A stretch of DNA of 64,000 nucleotides from Cryptomeria japonica. Lineage: Eukaryota > Streptophyta > Pinopsida > Cupressales > Cupressaceae. Each line of letters begins with the position of its first letter. The stretch's first letter is position 1. Positions 11,609 to 22,324 of the stretch are shown one piece after another. The notes under the pieces are model-generated. The model was given only the letters and a program-made list of their open reading frames with translations, was not told the DNA's origin and did not search any database. Where the stretch lies: the NCBI RefSeq assembly GCF_030272615.1, contig NC_081415.1, forward strand, positions 367,078,167 to 367,142,166, read 5' to 3'. The translations under genes and the position numbers were made by a program.

Positions 11609-11995
11609 GAAAAGAAAAAGGATGGAAGCGACAACGTTGTTGTTTGACCTGCAAATGAGAAACATTGGAAGGAGCTTGTCATTTTAGTTGCCATGGTAAG
11701 CTCATGTTAGAAGGAAACAAGTAGCACAACTGACATGTGTGAAAGCGTCGAGACCAGTGAACTTATTTACCATAGATCATAGGAAGTTGTTCCAAGCACG
11801 TTGTGAAAAAGGAAAAGGTCATTGCAAACCATGATTTTCAATCCTTTGCAAGCATCGCTTGTGCAGATAATAACCAATTTCATGTTGTGTGTCTTGATAC
11901 ATCTTCTCCAATATTTTACATGAATGACACATCACACATGATCATAAACACTCTTGAAGGATGTAATCGATTTAAAGAAACTCCATATGAATTAT
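11609..11995 (+). pseudogene. MVD: Mevalonate diphosphate decarboxylase fragment
   Basis: The frame starting at 11,609 gives DGSDNVVV, then [17 protein letters not shown] and KETSSTTDM. After a one-base frameshift near 11,800 it continues with ANHDFQSFASIACADNNQFH and VCLDTSSPIFYMNDTSH, ending GTP-like at KETPYEL. This order of blocks is characteristic of plant mevalonate diphosphate decarboxylase, the GHMP-superfamily enzyme that makes isopentenyl diphosphate in the mevalonate pathway. About 130 codons from the middle and C-terminal half are present, with several in-frame stops. The SSC-stop at 11,704-11,709 looks like C-to-T changes from an Arg-Gln pair. It lies in the same orientation as the AGO fragment upstream. 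Confidence 0.85.
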
Positions 11996-12019
11996 AGTGC
12001 ATTTCGCAAAAACCACCCT

Positions 12020-12260
12020 AACCCTAACCATCGGGTATTGGCATAGCGAAAATGGCATTGCTCCGATACTATATGTTTTGCCGATGGAAACATTTGGTAA
12101 GATTTTATTTCTTTCTTTTCCATCAGGGATCGATGTAGCTGAAAAGGCCTTCCCCGATAGACCAAGTTATGCCGATGTAAACTTTTGTTATACCAATGAC
12201 AAAGCCAAAGGAGAAGTCTTCATTTCCATCAGGAATCAGTGTAGGATATAATGTGCTATC
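12020..12260 (+). repeat. CCGATG/ATCGG-rich segment
   Basis: This segment repeats words such as CATCGGG, GCCGATG and CCGATA between AT-rich spacers. The wording resembles parts of the palindrome (for example 4,740-4,870 and 5,170-5,310), including a GCATAGCG/ACATAGCG block. I cannot establish an alignment by eye, so the relation is tentative. Confidence 0.35.
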
Positions 12261-14200
12261 CTGAGAAGGTATGCTACCCCAATGGATCCACAGTGAGGTA
12301 ATATATTTTTAATTTTTGTTTTGCAAAGGGATACTATAACACAAAATTATATTTCTTAGGTTTACATAAGAAATTTAATAGAGTATTTTATTTTCATTAT
12401 GATTTTTTACCATTCATGTAAATACCATAGAAAAGGAAAATTATTATTTTAAAAATTATATATTCCACATTTTATGAACTTTGAATTATTTTTTTTGAAT
12501 TAATAAGTGGATTTTAATGTTATGATCTTTTAAGCTTTCATAAATATTTTTACCTTAAAAAATTAATGAGTTGAGTATATATTTTTTGGTAAATTTTATT
12601 TATGAATAATCAAAGAATGAGTACATTTTTATTATTTTTCTCTTTTGTTGATTTAGAGAAATAATATTTCCAAAGGGATTTGTTACTATTGGAAATTTTC
12701 GGAATTTATTAAGTAAAAATTTCTCTAAACATTATTAAATGTAAATAGACAAATTTTGGAGAAATTTTAAAATGATTAGTGTAACTTTTGAAAGATATCT
12801 TTGAAAATCATTTGAATGTTAGGGATTCTTATTTATGTAAACATTTGGGCAAATTATTAAATATCCCTGGTGTAATATGAATTTTTTATTACATTGTTTG
12901 GTGTGCAGCTCACATATGAAAGTTTGAATTTATTTTTCCTAAGCACATGTTGAGCAGGGAGTATTTCTCACCACATAATGATCTTTATTTACTTGCAAAA
13001 GCACTTTGAAAACAAATCTTATTTGTAGTCTTTAATATAATTATGATAATATTCTAATTGCCTTTGAAGAAGTTATAAAAGAATATATTTTGACAAAGGT
13101 GAAATTATATTTATACATAAGTACTTTCAATATGGTGACCTAATAATATTGTCTCTCATCATGTTTTTACCCTAATTTTTTGAATTGAATCCATATTAGG
13201 GTAAATATTATTCTTTATTGTATGAATAATGTATTTGAGGATTATATTTTGTTCAAAGAAGAAAATCTATTTTGAAAAGTTCTTTTTACCCAAGGTAAAA
13301 TGATGAATAACATTTATTAAAATGGATTTTGGTGTTTTGAGGCAATCTTTTCATATGCATATTATTTACCCTAAGTTAATAAATTGAATATGTTCATTAC
13401 GGTAAATTATTTTTTTAATGATTTGATTGATTTTTGCAAGTATATATTCTATTGGAATTGCCCTAAAAGGGTGAAAATGAGTTCTTATCACATGGTTGCA
13501 ATATTGATTCATGAATGTCATTTCCAAAAGGGAAGTATATTCTTATCATATCACACTACCTTATGTTATTATTTGAACGCACATCAAGATGAAACTTATA
13601 TATGTTATTTACCCTAAATAAGTGCATTGAATATATATACACTTTGGTGTATTATTGTATTTATGCTACAAAATTGATGAGTTCATATACGATATTTAGA
13701 GTTTTAAAGAAAACATATGAATTGTGTATTCATTAGATATAGTTGCATATTTGCATTTAGTGATTTCAATGGAAAGGAAATTATATACAATGTTGAGTTT
13801 GTTAGGGTTTATAATTTTGTTTTCCAATAATCCTTGAACATAATTAAATATACATATGACTATTTCTTGGATCAAATTTTAGGACTACATCTAAAATCAG
13901 TTTTGTTCATAGATATTACTAAAAGACCTATATGAAATTCTTGTTTTGCCATAACTTTGGCTATCATAAGCCTATGAATTCATTTATAGAAGTCAGTTTA
14001 ATATAAAATATTTCTCATCTTGACTACATTAACTATCAACAAGAAAAAATATTATAACTTGACATTTTTTACCACATTGACTACCTACATATAAAGAAAA
14101 AAGGATAGAGAAACAATATAAAATTTTTACCAAAAAACTTATAATTAACTAATAAAAACATAATTATACCATTATATTGATAAGAGATGGCCAAAAATAA
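12260..14200. other. AT-rich intergenic region with weak long-period repeats
   Basis: No gene is recognised. The phrase TTTACCCTAA followed by an ATTGAAT word recurs at about 13,168, 13,365 and 13,608. This hints at a very diverged tandem repeat of roughly 200-240 bp. Confidence 0.4.
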
Positions 14201-15390
14201 TAACATAATCAAATATATAGTTGTTGAGCATTCTTTCTTTCCATCGGAAATTAGTTTCTTTCTTTCTGACGTTTTCTCTATTTGGTTCGAGCACATACCA
14301 CCGGGCCACACTCTTTCTCTGTTCCTGTTTCCACCTCTGCTACTAATAATGGGGGGAATATTAATTTAGTTCGAAAGCTCACATTTTGGCTTACAAGTGG
14401 GAGAAAAGAGTTTGAAAAAATCAAACTTTGAGCGGGATTACGGATGAGGGAAATGGTAACCGGTAACGGCGAAGCGGACAGGTCAGAGGGGCCCACACCA
14501 GCCAATCTAAACGAAACGATCAACCCTTCAAGTGCATTCGTTAAGCCTTCTGTCAACCAGAAAATGACAACATGCCTCCTGATCAGCCTAATGGTGGGTC
14601 CCAAAATGTGACTCATCGTGTCATGGGAGGGCATGGGAGGGATGTATGTCAATGGGCTCCAGATGCATGTCGTTTGTACGATAGTGCCGTTTTGGAGCCA
14701 GTATAGACGCGTCCAGATTTTTGAGAGGCAAGGAACATCTCTTGTCTGGTACGCTAAAGTTGAAGGAAGGCACAATCAAAGATTAGAGGAAGTTTATGGC
14801 ACCATCAGCATCTAATAAAGTGCACATCTTCTTTTCAAGGTTAGGAGCCATTCACGTGATGCTATTGATACAAATTGAACTAAATATTGCACTCTCATGT
14901 TGGAGAAGGCAATAAATATTGGTTGATGAAGCAGAAGAATCTGGGGAAAATAAATCTTATATTCTAGAAGGGTAGTTGATCAATTCAGATTTGTCTATCA
15001 CCTCCTGGTCCAAGGAAAATCAAATCATTTGATTGACGTGACATTGCTATAAGGTAATAAACCGATGAGTAAATGGTATCACTTCTTACATAGAGAGGTA
15101 TATAAAGGTTTATATTTTGTATGGAGTGATTAAGTTTGTAAGAAGTTTTTTTTTTTTAGAGGATCTTATACATGCGTATCTTATGTTGGCGGGTTCATGT
15201 AAACTGTCAGGTGGACCTCACATTCAAACTTACTTGCCTCCCATGTAGGAAGAGGGATTTTCTACCTTAAAAAAGGTTTTTGGGCGATATTCATGTCATC
15301 TGAAATATGTATGACATGTTCTGGTCAGAGGTGTCCATTTTTTGCCAAATTGGTGCAGTGATTGGAACGTGGCCAGCCCCACTCCCATTA
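14200..15390. other. Unassigned region containing a short relative of the palindrome
   Basis: Positions 14,676-14,718 (GTACGATAGTGCCGTTTTGG... then GCCAGTATAGACGCGTCC) resemble the palindrome segments at 4,686-4,720 and 5,098-5,128. Positions 14,460-14,600 have higher GC content and a GGGCCCACA-type word, as in some plant promoters. The minus-strand open frame here has no recognisable domain and I do not call it a gene. A T-run lies at 15,148-15,160. Confidence 0.4.
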
Positions 15391-15391
15391 C

Positions 15392-15940
15392 GTGCAAGGC
15401 GCGAGTTGTGAAGTGAACAATGTGGCCACATGGAAGACCTCCACCTTGCCACCCTAAACGTTCAACATGCTCCCATTTAACTCTTGTAGTCGCCATACAA
15501 TCTACCACCTCCTTGCATTTATTGTGCGTCCCTTCCCCTTACGTCCACCTTACATCGCACAAACCTCAAGCTATTTTGCATTCAATTCACCTACCTTTTC
15601 TCCTAAAAATCTCACATTCTTTTCTTTTGTTGCTACCCTTTCTGGAGTGTTCAACATGTTAGGGTCCCAAACATGTTTGGCTTCAGTCTTTGCAACTTTG
15701 TTCATCTTCCACAACATGCTCACACTTGACACCAGTCTCCGTTCAGCTTCCGCGATGGCAACACCTTCACTTGTGGCAACCACCGTTCCCTTTCACCATC
15801 TGCAGGTAAATGTCAATGGTTCAAATCAATCCCATTGCATTTTTTTCGTTTTGGGTGATAATATTTTAGAATTTCAATACTAGGATTTGCTTCCTTTCTC
15901 CATGGTTATCGTTTCGAATTGCAGTAGTTGCATTTGGTTC
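15392..15940 (+). repeat. Left inverted repeat of a 3.9 kb block
   Basis: The arm starts GTGCAAGGC and pairs, in reverse complement, with 18,850-19,248, which ends ACCTTGCAC. Matching landmarks include GTGGCCACAT, CAAACCTCAAG, TTTTCTCCTAAAAAT and CACAACATGCTCACAC. The left arm carries about 140 extra bases (about 15,755-15,890) absent from the right arm. Part of this arm (about 15,826-15,935) recurs inverted at 17,118-17,200. Confidence 0.75.
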
Positions 15941-16118
15941 CCTTCTAATTGCTTTTCGTCTTGTGATTTTTTAAATGCATTGAGGGGTGGTTTCCACCTA
16001 GTTTTTTCGAAGTTGCTTTTACTTCTCACCTCGCCCCTTGCAGGTTTTGAGCCAAACTCCATTTTTGCTACGGCCATGCGCATGAGAATGTCTCGATCGC
16101 TTCTCGTTCGACCCAGGT
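15754..16118 (+). other. Possible captured exon pair (weak)
   Basis: An ATG at 15,754 opens a short alanine/threonine-rich peptide that runs into CTGCAG|GTAAATG, a plausible splice donor. A later CCCCTTGCAG is a plausible acceptor, and CCCAG|GTGAGT near 16,118 is a second donor. The reading phase across the first junction is not maintained without a stop, and I recognise no protein. A decayed 5' fragment of a host gene picked up by the surrounding inverted-repeat block is possible. Confidence 0.25.
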
Positions 16119-16949
16119 GAGTGTAAAAACTCACTAACGCCATCCATTCACCTTTTTTGTTGACTCGTTCAATTTTTGGTTGCACTTTTTGGTTTGTTTA
16201 ATGTTTCCATTGCTTGGTGCTTGATTCTTAGGGTTTTTGCAGTGTCTTTACATGTTTTTTTCTAAAGTTTGTAACTGTGGGTGTTTGTCAACACTACAAA
16301 ATCTGTGTTCGTAAACACATTACATTTTTTTATGGGAAGTATTATCTCTTCTGTTGAGGCATCACTATCAAGATATTTCGGAATTTTGTGGCTAAATATG
16401 TTGAAATTAGTTAATTATTTTAAAAATATATGTTTGAGGGTTAATTTTTTTAGGACTTCCATAATTACCAAAAGCAACAGTATTTTAATTTTACAGAAAG
16501 AATGTTATTATGATATTGTTGCTTTTGGTAATGATATATATTGCTTCTGGTAATTATGCAAGTCGAGTATAATTCTCTATGACTTAACTGTTTTGGGAAG
16601 GAATAGAAAATTATAGTAGAGTTGCTTTGTTGGTCTTTACTCAAATTATATGTATTTTGAGGTATCAAGGCACAATTCTGAGCTAAAAAAATTGTTAATA
16701 CGAATTAAATGGTTACATTATATGTATATCAAAAGAGATATTAGAAATTTTTAAGGTTAATTTTAAGGCCTGTAAGTTATAGGTCGCACAAATTATATCA
16801 AACAACTATTAATTATTTTCAGATTTTGTAGTGTTCATAAGCACCAACACTTACAAATTTTTTTCCCTATTTGTTCTATGTGCATATTTGTAAACTGTAC
16901 ATGCCAATGCAATTTGCAAATTTTGTTTACCTTTACCTTTATTTTTGTC

Positions 16950-17115
16950 CTTCATATACATGTATGTCTGTATACCTACAAATATGTATCGATATATACT
17001 TGTTTGTATCTATATATACATGTGCGTATATAAACCTACATGTATGTATCAATATATACTTGTTTGTATATATATATACCTGCATGTATGTATCTTTATG
17101 TATACCTCCAAACCA
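16950..17115 (+). repeat. TATATACTTGTTTGTAT minisatellite
   Basis: About two and a half units of roughly 62 bp contain ATGTATC-ATATATACTTGTTTGTAT followed by ATATATAC.TG. Confidence 0.7.
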
Positions 17116-17345
17116 TTGACATGGGAAGTAAATGCAACTACTAAAATTTGAAATGATAACCATTGAGAAGGGAAGTAAATGCAATGGGATTGATTAAATG
17201 TGTATGTATATGTTGTTGTTTACATGTATATGTGTATGCACATATATGTATGTATTATGTAATATGTGTGTATGTAGCTATATAAGTATGTATGTATATA
17301 ACATGTACTAATATTTAGACCATATATATATTTTGACTCTTTCAC

Positions 17346-18000
17346 ATTGTCGATTTACGGGTCCTATTACATCATTTTAGTCATGGAATAAAACTGTCTC
17401 AGACAATAAATTTTAAACACAAATCAAATTTAGTAGGTTTCACCTATTTGCCAATTTGGGCACACACACACATAATCATTCAACATTCACTTGAATTTAT
17501 CTCATTCTTGATATTTTGTACTAGGTTTTTTACCACATATATTCTCGTTTCTCACTCTTTCTCATAGGTGATTTACGAATCCAATTACATATTTTCAGTC
17601 ATGGAAGAAAATTGTTCCACAACATAAAATTGAAACCCGATGCAATTTTAGTAGTTGTCAAGTATTTGACAATATGTATACACACATAATCATTCAACAT
17701 TCTCATAGTTGATTTTCGAATGAAATTACAAATTTTTAGTCATGCAAGAAAATTGTTCCACACAATGCAATTTTACTAGGTTTCAACTATTTGCCAATAT
17801 GTATACCCACATATTCATTCAACATTCTCATAGCTTATTTATGAATGAAATTACATATTTTTAGTCATGCAAGAAAATTGCTCCACACTATAAAATTGAA
17901 AAAACAATGCAATTTTACTAGGTGTTGTTTTATTGTCAATTTTGGCACACACATTTTCATTCAACATTCACATTAATTTCGATCATGTCTTTGTTAGGAC
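17346..18000 (+). repeat. Long-unit tandem repeat inside the inverted-repeat block
   Basis: Four degenerate units start near GATTTACG/GATTTTCG/TTATTTATG at about 17,346, 17,569, 17,709 and 17,824. Each carries TTTAGTCATG-AA-AAA-TTG, then CAATTTTA-TAGG, then CATTCAACATTC. Unit length varies from about 115 to 225 bp. A trace of a fifth unit lies near 18,335. Confidence 0.75.
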
Positions 18001-18001
18001 T

Positions 18002-18215
18002 TTAAGGTGGTAGTTTAATTTTGTTGTGTTGGCTTTTTACTAGGGTGCTCAACCTTATATGAAGGGTATGTTTTTCTATATTTAATAAAAACATGGCTGC
18101 TTGTTTTTGGCTAATATGAAGCCTATTGTTTTTAGTCAATTTCCATGTCAACTGCCATATGTACCATGATCGTTGGTTGAAGGTGCCCATTTTTTGGCCA
18201 ATTTGGTGCCCTCAC
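18002..18215 (+). repeat. Dispersed repeat shared with 30,585-30,860
   Basis: The segment TTTTGTTGTGTTGG...TTTTTACTAGGGTG and the following 60 bp closely match 30,598-30,670. The later GTGCCCATTTTTTGGCCAATT at 18,183 matches 30,838 and also 15,333. The same module therefore flanks both sides of the pogo-like and copia block. Confidence 0.65.
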
Positions 18216-18684
18216 CCACTAGGTGGGAAGTGGCTATCCAACCCTTACAATGCACTGATATATAAGTGATGATGTTTTAGGGTAACTTCTATATTGGTGC
18301 ATCATAAGGGTGGGATAGACATTGACCATTCACTCATGGAATAAAACTATTTCAGACCATAAAAGGGATACATAATGTGAATTTAGTTATGTAAAACTAT
18401 ATAATTTGATAAATACTGCGATGATACTTAAGTAACTTTGTGGGGGGAGGGCCTTACACATGAGCAAGGGATGTTGCAAGGTCCACAATATGCAATAATT
18501 GGACCTCTAATCTAAATGACATGCTATCCATTGCTAACAAACATAATTTTTGAAGGAGCATCATGGTAGGCAAGGTTTGCCAACATTGAACTGAACAAAC
18601 CATCACCATTCTTAATAGGACCATGATGAACAATCGTGTGTATGCATAAACATATGTATATAGTTATGTGTATGTCAATATGTA

Positions 18685-18718
18685 AGTGTATATATATCTG
18701 TGTGTGTGTACGTGTGCG

Positions 18719-18759
<41 letters not shown>

Positions 18760-18760
18760 T

Positions 18761-18809
<49 letters not shown>

Positions 18810-18810
18810 G
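18685..18810 (+). repeat. Compound (TG)n/(CA)n/(TA)n microsatellite
   Basis: TGTGTGTG, then GTACGTGTGCGCGTAC, then about 60 bp of CA repeats, then TATATA. The central GTACGTGTGCGCGTACAC is nearly palindromic, so the tract can fold or adopt Z-DNA. Confidence 0.9.
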
Positions 18811-18849
18811 GATAAGATGAATTGAAGTTTGATGATGTAAATGTTGTTG

Positions 18850-19248
18850 GTGGCAAATGCTACTACTAAAATTCCAAAAGGTAATCACCAACGTGGAAGG
18901 GAGATTGGTGTCGGGTGTGAGCATGTCGTGGAAGATGAATCAAGTTGCAGAGACTAAAATGGAACACGTTTAGGACCCTAACGTATCCAATACTCTAGAA
19001 AAGGCAACAACGAAAGGAAAGAATGTTATATTTTTAGGAGAAAAGGCAAGTGAATTGAATGCAAAACAACTTGAGGTTTGTGCGATGTAATGTGGACGTA
19101 AGGGAAAGGGACTCATAGTAAATGTGGGGAGGTGGTAGAGTGCATAGCGATTGCGGGAGTTAAATGCGAGTATGTTGAACATTTAGGGTGGCCAGGTGGA
19201 GGTCTGTCATGCGGCCACATTGTCCACTTCACAACTTGCACCTTGCAC
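18850..19248 (-). repeat. Right inverted repeat of the 3.9 kb block
   Basis: This is the reverse complement of 15,392-15,940 without its 140-bp insertion. Homology ends sharply at ...CACCTTGCAC (19,248), the counterpart of GTGCAAGGC at 15,392. Flanking 9-mers do not match, so no target-site duplication supports a simple DNA transposon. Confidence 0.75.
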
Positions 19249-19563
19249 CTACTAGTTCATGTCTATCCCTATCATGTATTAGCATGGGTTTATAGGAGAT
19301 TAGTTGAATAAAAACTTCTTAAATTGTAGACACCATGTACATCCTTTAGACATATGTAGAACATAAGATATTAATATTCAAAAACAACTCCAATAACATG
19401 CATATCTATATAGTATTGGTCTTCAAAAATAGTTGGTACATTGTATAAGTGTGATGAATTGAACATATAATTCAATTTGAGAACATAGAAAAGTAAAACT
19501 AATCAAAAAATTGATTTTATGTTCGATCGCTCCCTATCTTAGACAAAGGAGGTAGGATGGGTA

Positions 19564-21910
19564 TTAGCAGATGATGGTGGTTGGTTGGTTGGTTGATGTA
19601 CCACTAGGAGGGATGTTCACAACCCTTGATGGTGCTTTTGGACTGCTAATATGTTGACTTGGACATGGGCTAGAAAATTGAGTGCATGGAACATGTGAGG
19701 GGACCTCTAGACTACTACTAACTTGACTTAGTAGTTGACTGCAGGTAACGGGGGATGTTGAGGCATTTGAGTAGTTCAACACAATTGGATAGTTGGGGAT
19801 GTTTACGTGCATCATATCTCTTAGTATTGGATGACTTTCAGGCATGGGATTGATAGGACATGTTAACCGCCTTTTTCGTGCCAATTCCCTATGTGCATCC
19901 TCAATAAATTCTTGTTCTCTCATGTTCCTTAAGTGCCTTTTGCTTGTCTTTTTTGGCCTCTTTATCCTTCTTCTGCTATTCTCTGAGCTTATCTTTTTCT
20001 TTATGTTTAATTTCTTTGCCTATCTTGGCCTTCTACTTAAGTTCCCTTGCCACCAAGCGTGCTATCTTGTTTTCCTCAATTTTTTTTTCTTTCGTATTTT
20101 GATCTTCTCGAACTCCTTTTTCCTCTTCTCTTGCTCCATTAACATTTTCATGTAGTCATCGGTTGTTAAGAGCTACAATTGTCGGCTGAGCCGAATTCTA
20201 TTATCACCCTCTTTGGTTGGTTATGTAGTGATAGTGTACACAAATAACTTTAGGAATTTACTAATAATTGGTTCTTTTCCTGAAGGCAAAGTGTGGTTCT
20301 CTAGGGGGGAGTCATTGTTCTCGTAATCTTCATCACCAATTGGTTGCGAGTCCTACGTGAAATCTGTATCATTACCATAGTAATACACAAAATTTGGGTA
20401 CTACAAATGTGGGTGGTGGTGGTGGGAAAGATAAAGTGCCTTGTTCTTCTTGGGCATGTAAATCAATGTCTAGATTCTTGGCTCCTTACACCAACCACGA
20501 CGGTTGACTAGGCGGTGTTGAAAGAGTAAGATTGTCCTCTATCTCCTCAACTCGGGTTTCCACCATGTGATTTGTCTGTTCATCCACATTGACTTGTGCA
20601 ATTGAATCTACACAAGTATTCTGAGGTGATTGCATTGTAGCCCCATCCACTTGTGATTCTGATAGCAATGTTTTTGCGACATCTTCTATTGAAACAACTC
20701 TAGATAGACTAGGTATGTTTTCAACTACAGAAGTCTCCTCACCTATTGAATTGGAAGGTGTCGCTGGGTTGCATGTCATTGAGTAGCACATGGGGATTGA
20801 GTGACCATATTCCAGTCCTTGTAAACCCTGTTGTGATATTTGATACTGTCAATACCTTAAGCAATGCTTTGTTGCCTAGCTCTGGCAGTTCTGCCCTCTT
20901 GATTTCAATGCTCAAAAATCTTGCTAGCCATGATGCTCGTTCCAATTTGAAGTATGTCTTGAATGGCAAAAAACACTCGCGTCTAGTGGCTGAAGTTTAT
21001 GGGTGGTGTGCATTGGCAAAGTTAGCAAATCAATACCTCGCTACCTTTCCTCTTGGATGGTGGCCAGTGTTACGTGGCTACCATGGTCATCAAAGATCAA
21101 TAAGTGCCTATTGTTGGTTGAAATGCCTCCTGGAATTTATCGTGTGGAGTGGTGCAACCAATTGAGAAATAGGTCCTTTGTCATGCACGCATGTGTTTGA
21201 GCTGCCATGTAAGCACTTGGTTTGCAGTTGGTAATGTAGTTTTTCAATTGCTTCTTTCCCTTGAAAAATTAAAACCCTAGAATGTTTTGCCCTATAGCAT
21301 TAACACAACAGAGAATGGTAATCCATTCTCGGCTCTTTGGTATGATGTAAGACATGCTCCCACTTCCTCTTCTAGCAAGCACCCTCATTGCCCCATTTTG
21401 ACTCGCTTGGATACCAGTTTCATCGCAATTCCAAATGTGATGAGGACCATAAGGGTTTGTGACATATGCTTTCGACAATGTCTCGTAGAAAGAAGTCACA
21501 CAATTGGTTTGAGGTTCACTTCCCTATCTTTGTCAAGGCCTTCGACTGTCCACAAAGTGAGTTTTGGATGTCATGCCTTAAAACCAGTCCACCAAGACTT
21601 ACCATGTAGACCATTCTTGAAAGGGTTTGATCGGCTTTCACAAATCTGGGCGACCTCTGCCTTCAAGTTTACAATCTCAAGCCCGTGACCAATCAAAGCC
21701 ATCTCCTTACACCACTCAAAAATAAGAGATTCCTCTTCCTCGGTGAGGACAGTTGGAGGTCCTTTCTTATAGGTGGTTGTCAGCCCACCCAACCATTTAG
21801 GAAGTGTTGTTGTTGGGATCTTCCACCTTTTTTATGTATCCCTCACTGACATGTCGTTCTCTTCGACATCTTCGAGTGCGGATTTCATGTCATTAGCTGA
21901 CCACAGTTTT
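19564..21910 (-). pseudogene. Decayed pogo/Tigger-type (Tc1/mariner superfamily) transposase
   Basis: Reading on the minus strand from about 21,910, a psq-like helix-turn-helix gives MKSALEDVEENDMSVRDT, then WKIPTTTLPKWL. It is followed by a CENP-B-like region (LTEEEESLIFEWCKEMALIG, near 21,730). The DDE_1 catalytic core follows: IWNCDETGI near 21,420 (first Asp), LLIFDDHGSHVT near 21,090 (second Asp) and LPMHTTHKLQPLD near 21,010 (third acidic position). A low-complexity Ser/Pro-rich tail runs to 19,564. Frameshifts and stops interrupt the frame many times, so no transposase can be made. Such proteins cut and paste elements ending in short inverted repeats at TA sites. I could not locate those ends here. 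Confidence 0.8.
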
Positions 21911-22324
21911 TATGACATTGTTAAATTTTGTGGTCTTTGACATGTATTGACCTCCACTATTGCTGGTTCAGGCTCTCGATTGATCTCAACTTCAACTAGG
22001 GGATCAGGTTCTTAGGGAAATATGATACCTCTTTTACGAGTGCAGACAACCGTGTGGTTGCTCTTTTGTTTGTAACATGTATTTGTTTTCCCATCCTCAT
22101 CTACAGAGCATAAGTATACTGAGAAGTCTTACTAGTTAAAGCAACATTTAAAAAAAAGAGGAATGTTTTCACAATGTACATGTTAACCATTTCGATATTC
22201 AATGTCACTTAATTTAGTGATTATTGACAATTATGCTTTAACAGAAGAGAAACATGTGATGGTTGAATGTTGTTTTGTAGTTCTGGTGCAAGTGATGTAT
22301 TTTTTTTTTTGTTGAAACATAATT

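Noticed and set aside
14278-14775. 165-codon minus-strand frame
   Set aside because: No recognisable motif, and part of it overlaps sequence related to the non-coding palindrome core.
15392-19248. Calling the block a Mutator-like element outright
   Set aside because: Inverted ends are clear, but matching 9-bp flanks and a MURA-type transposase are absent, so it is left as a repeat block.
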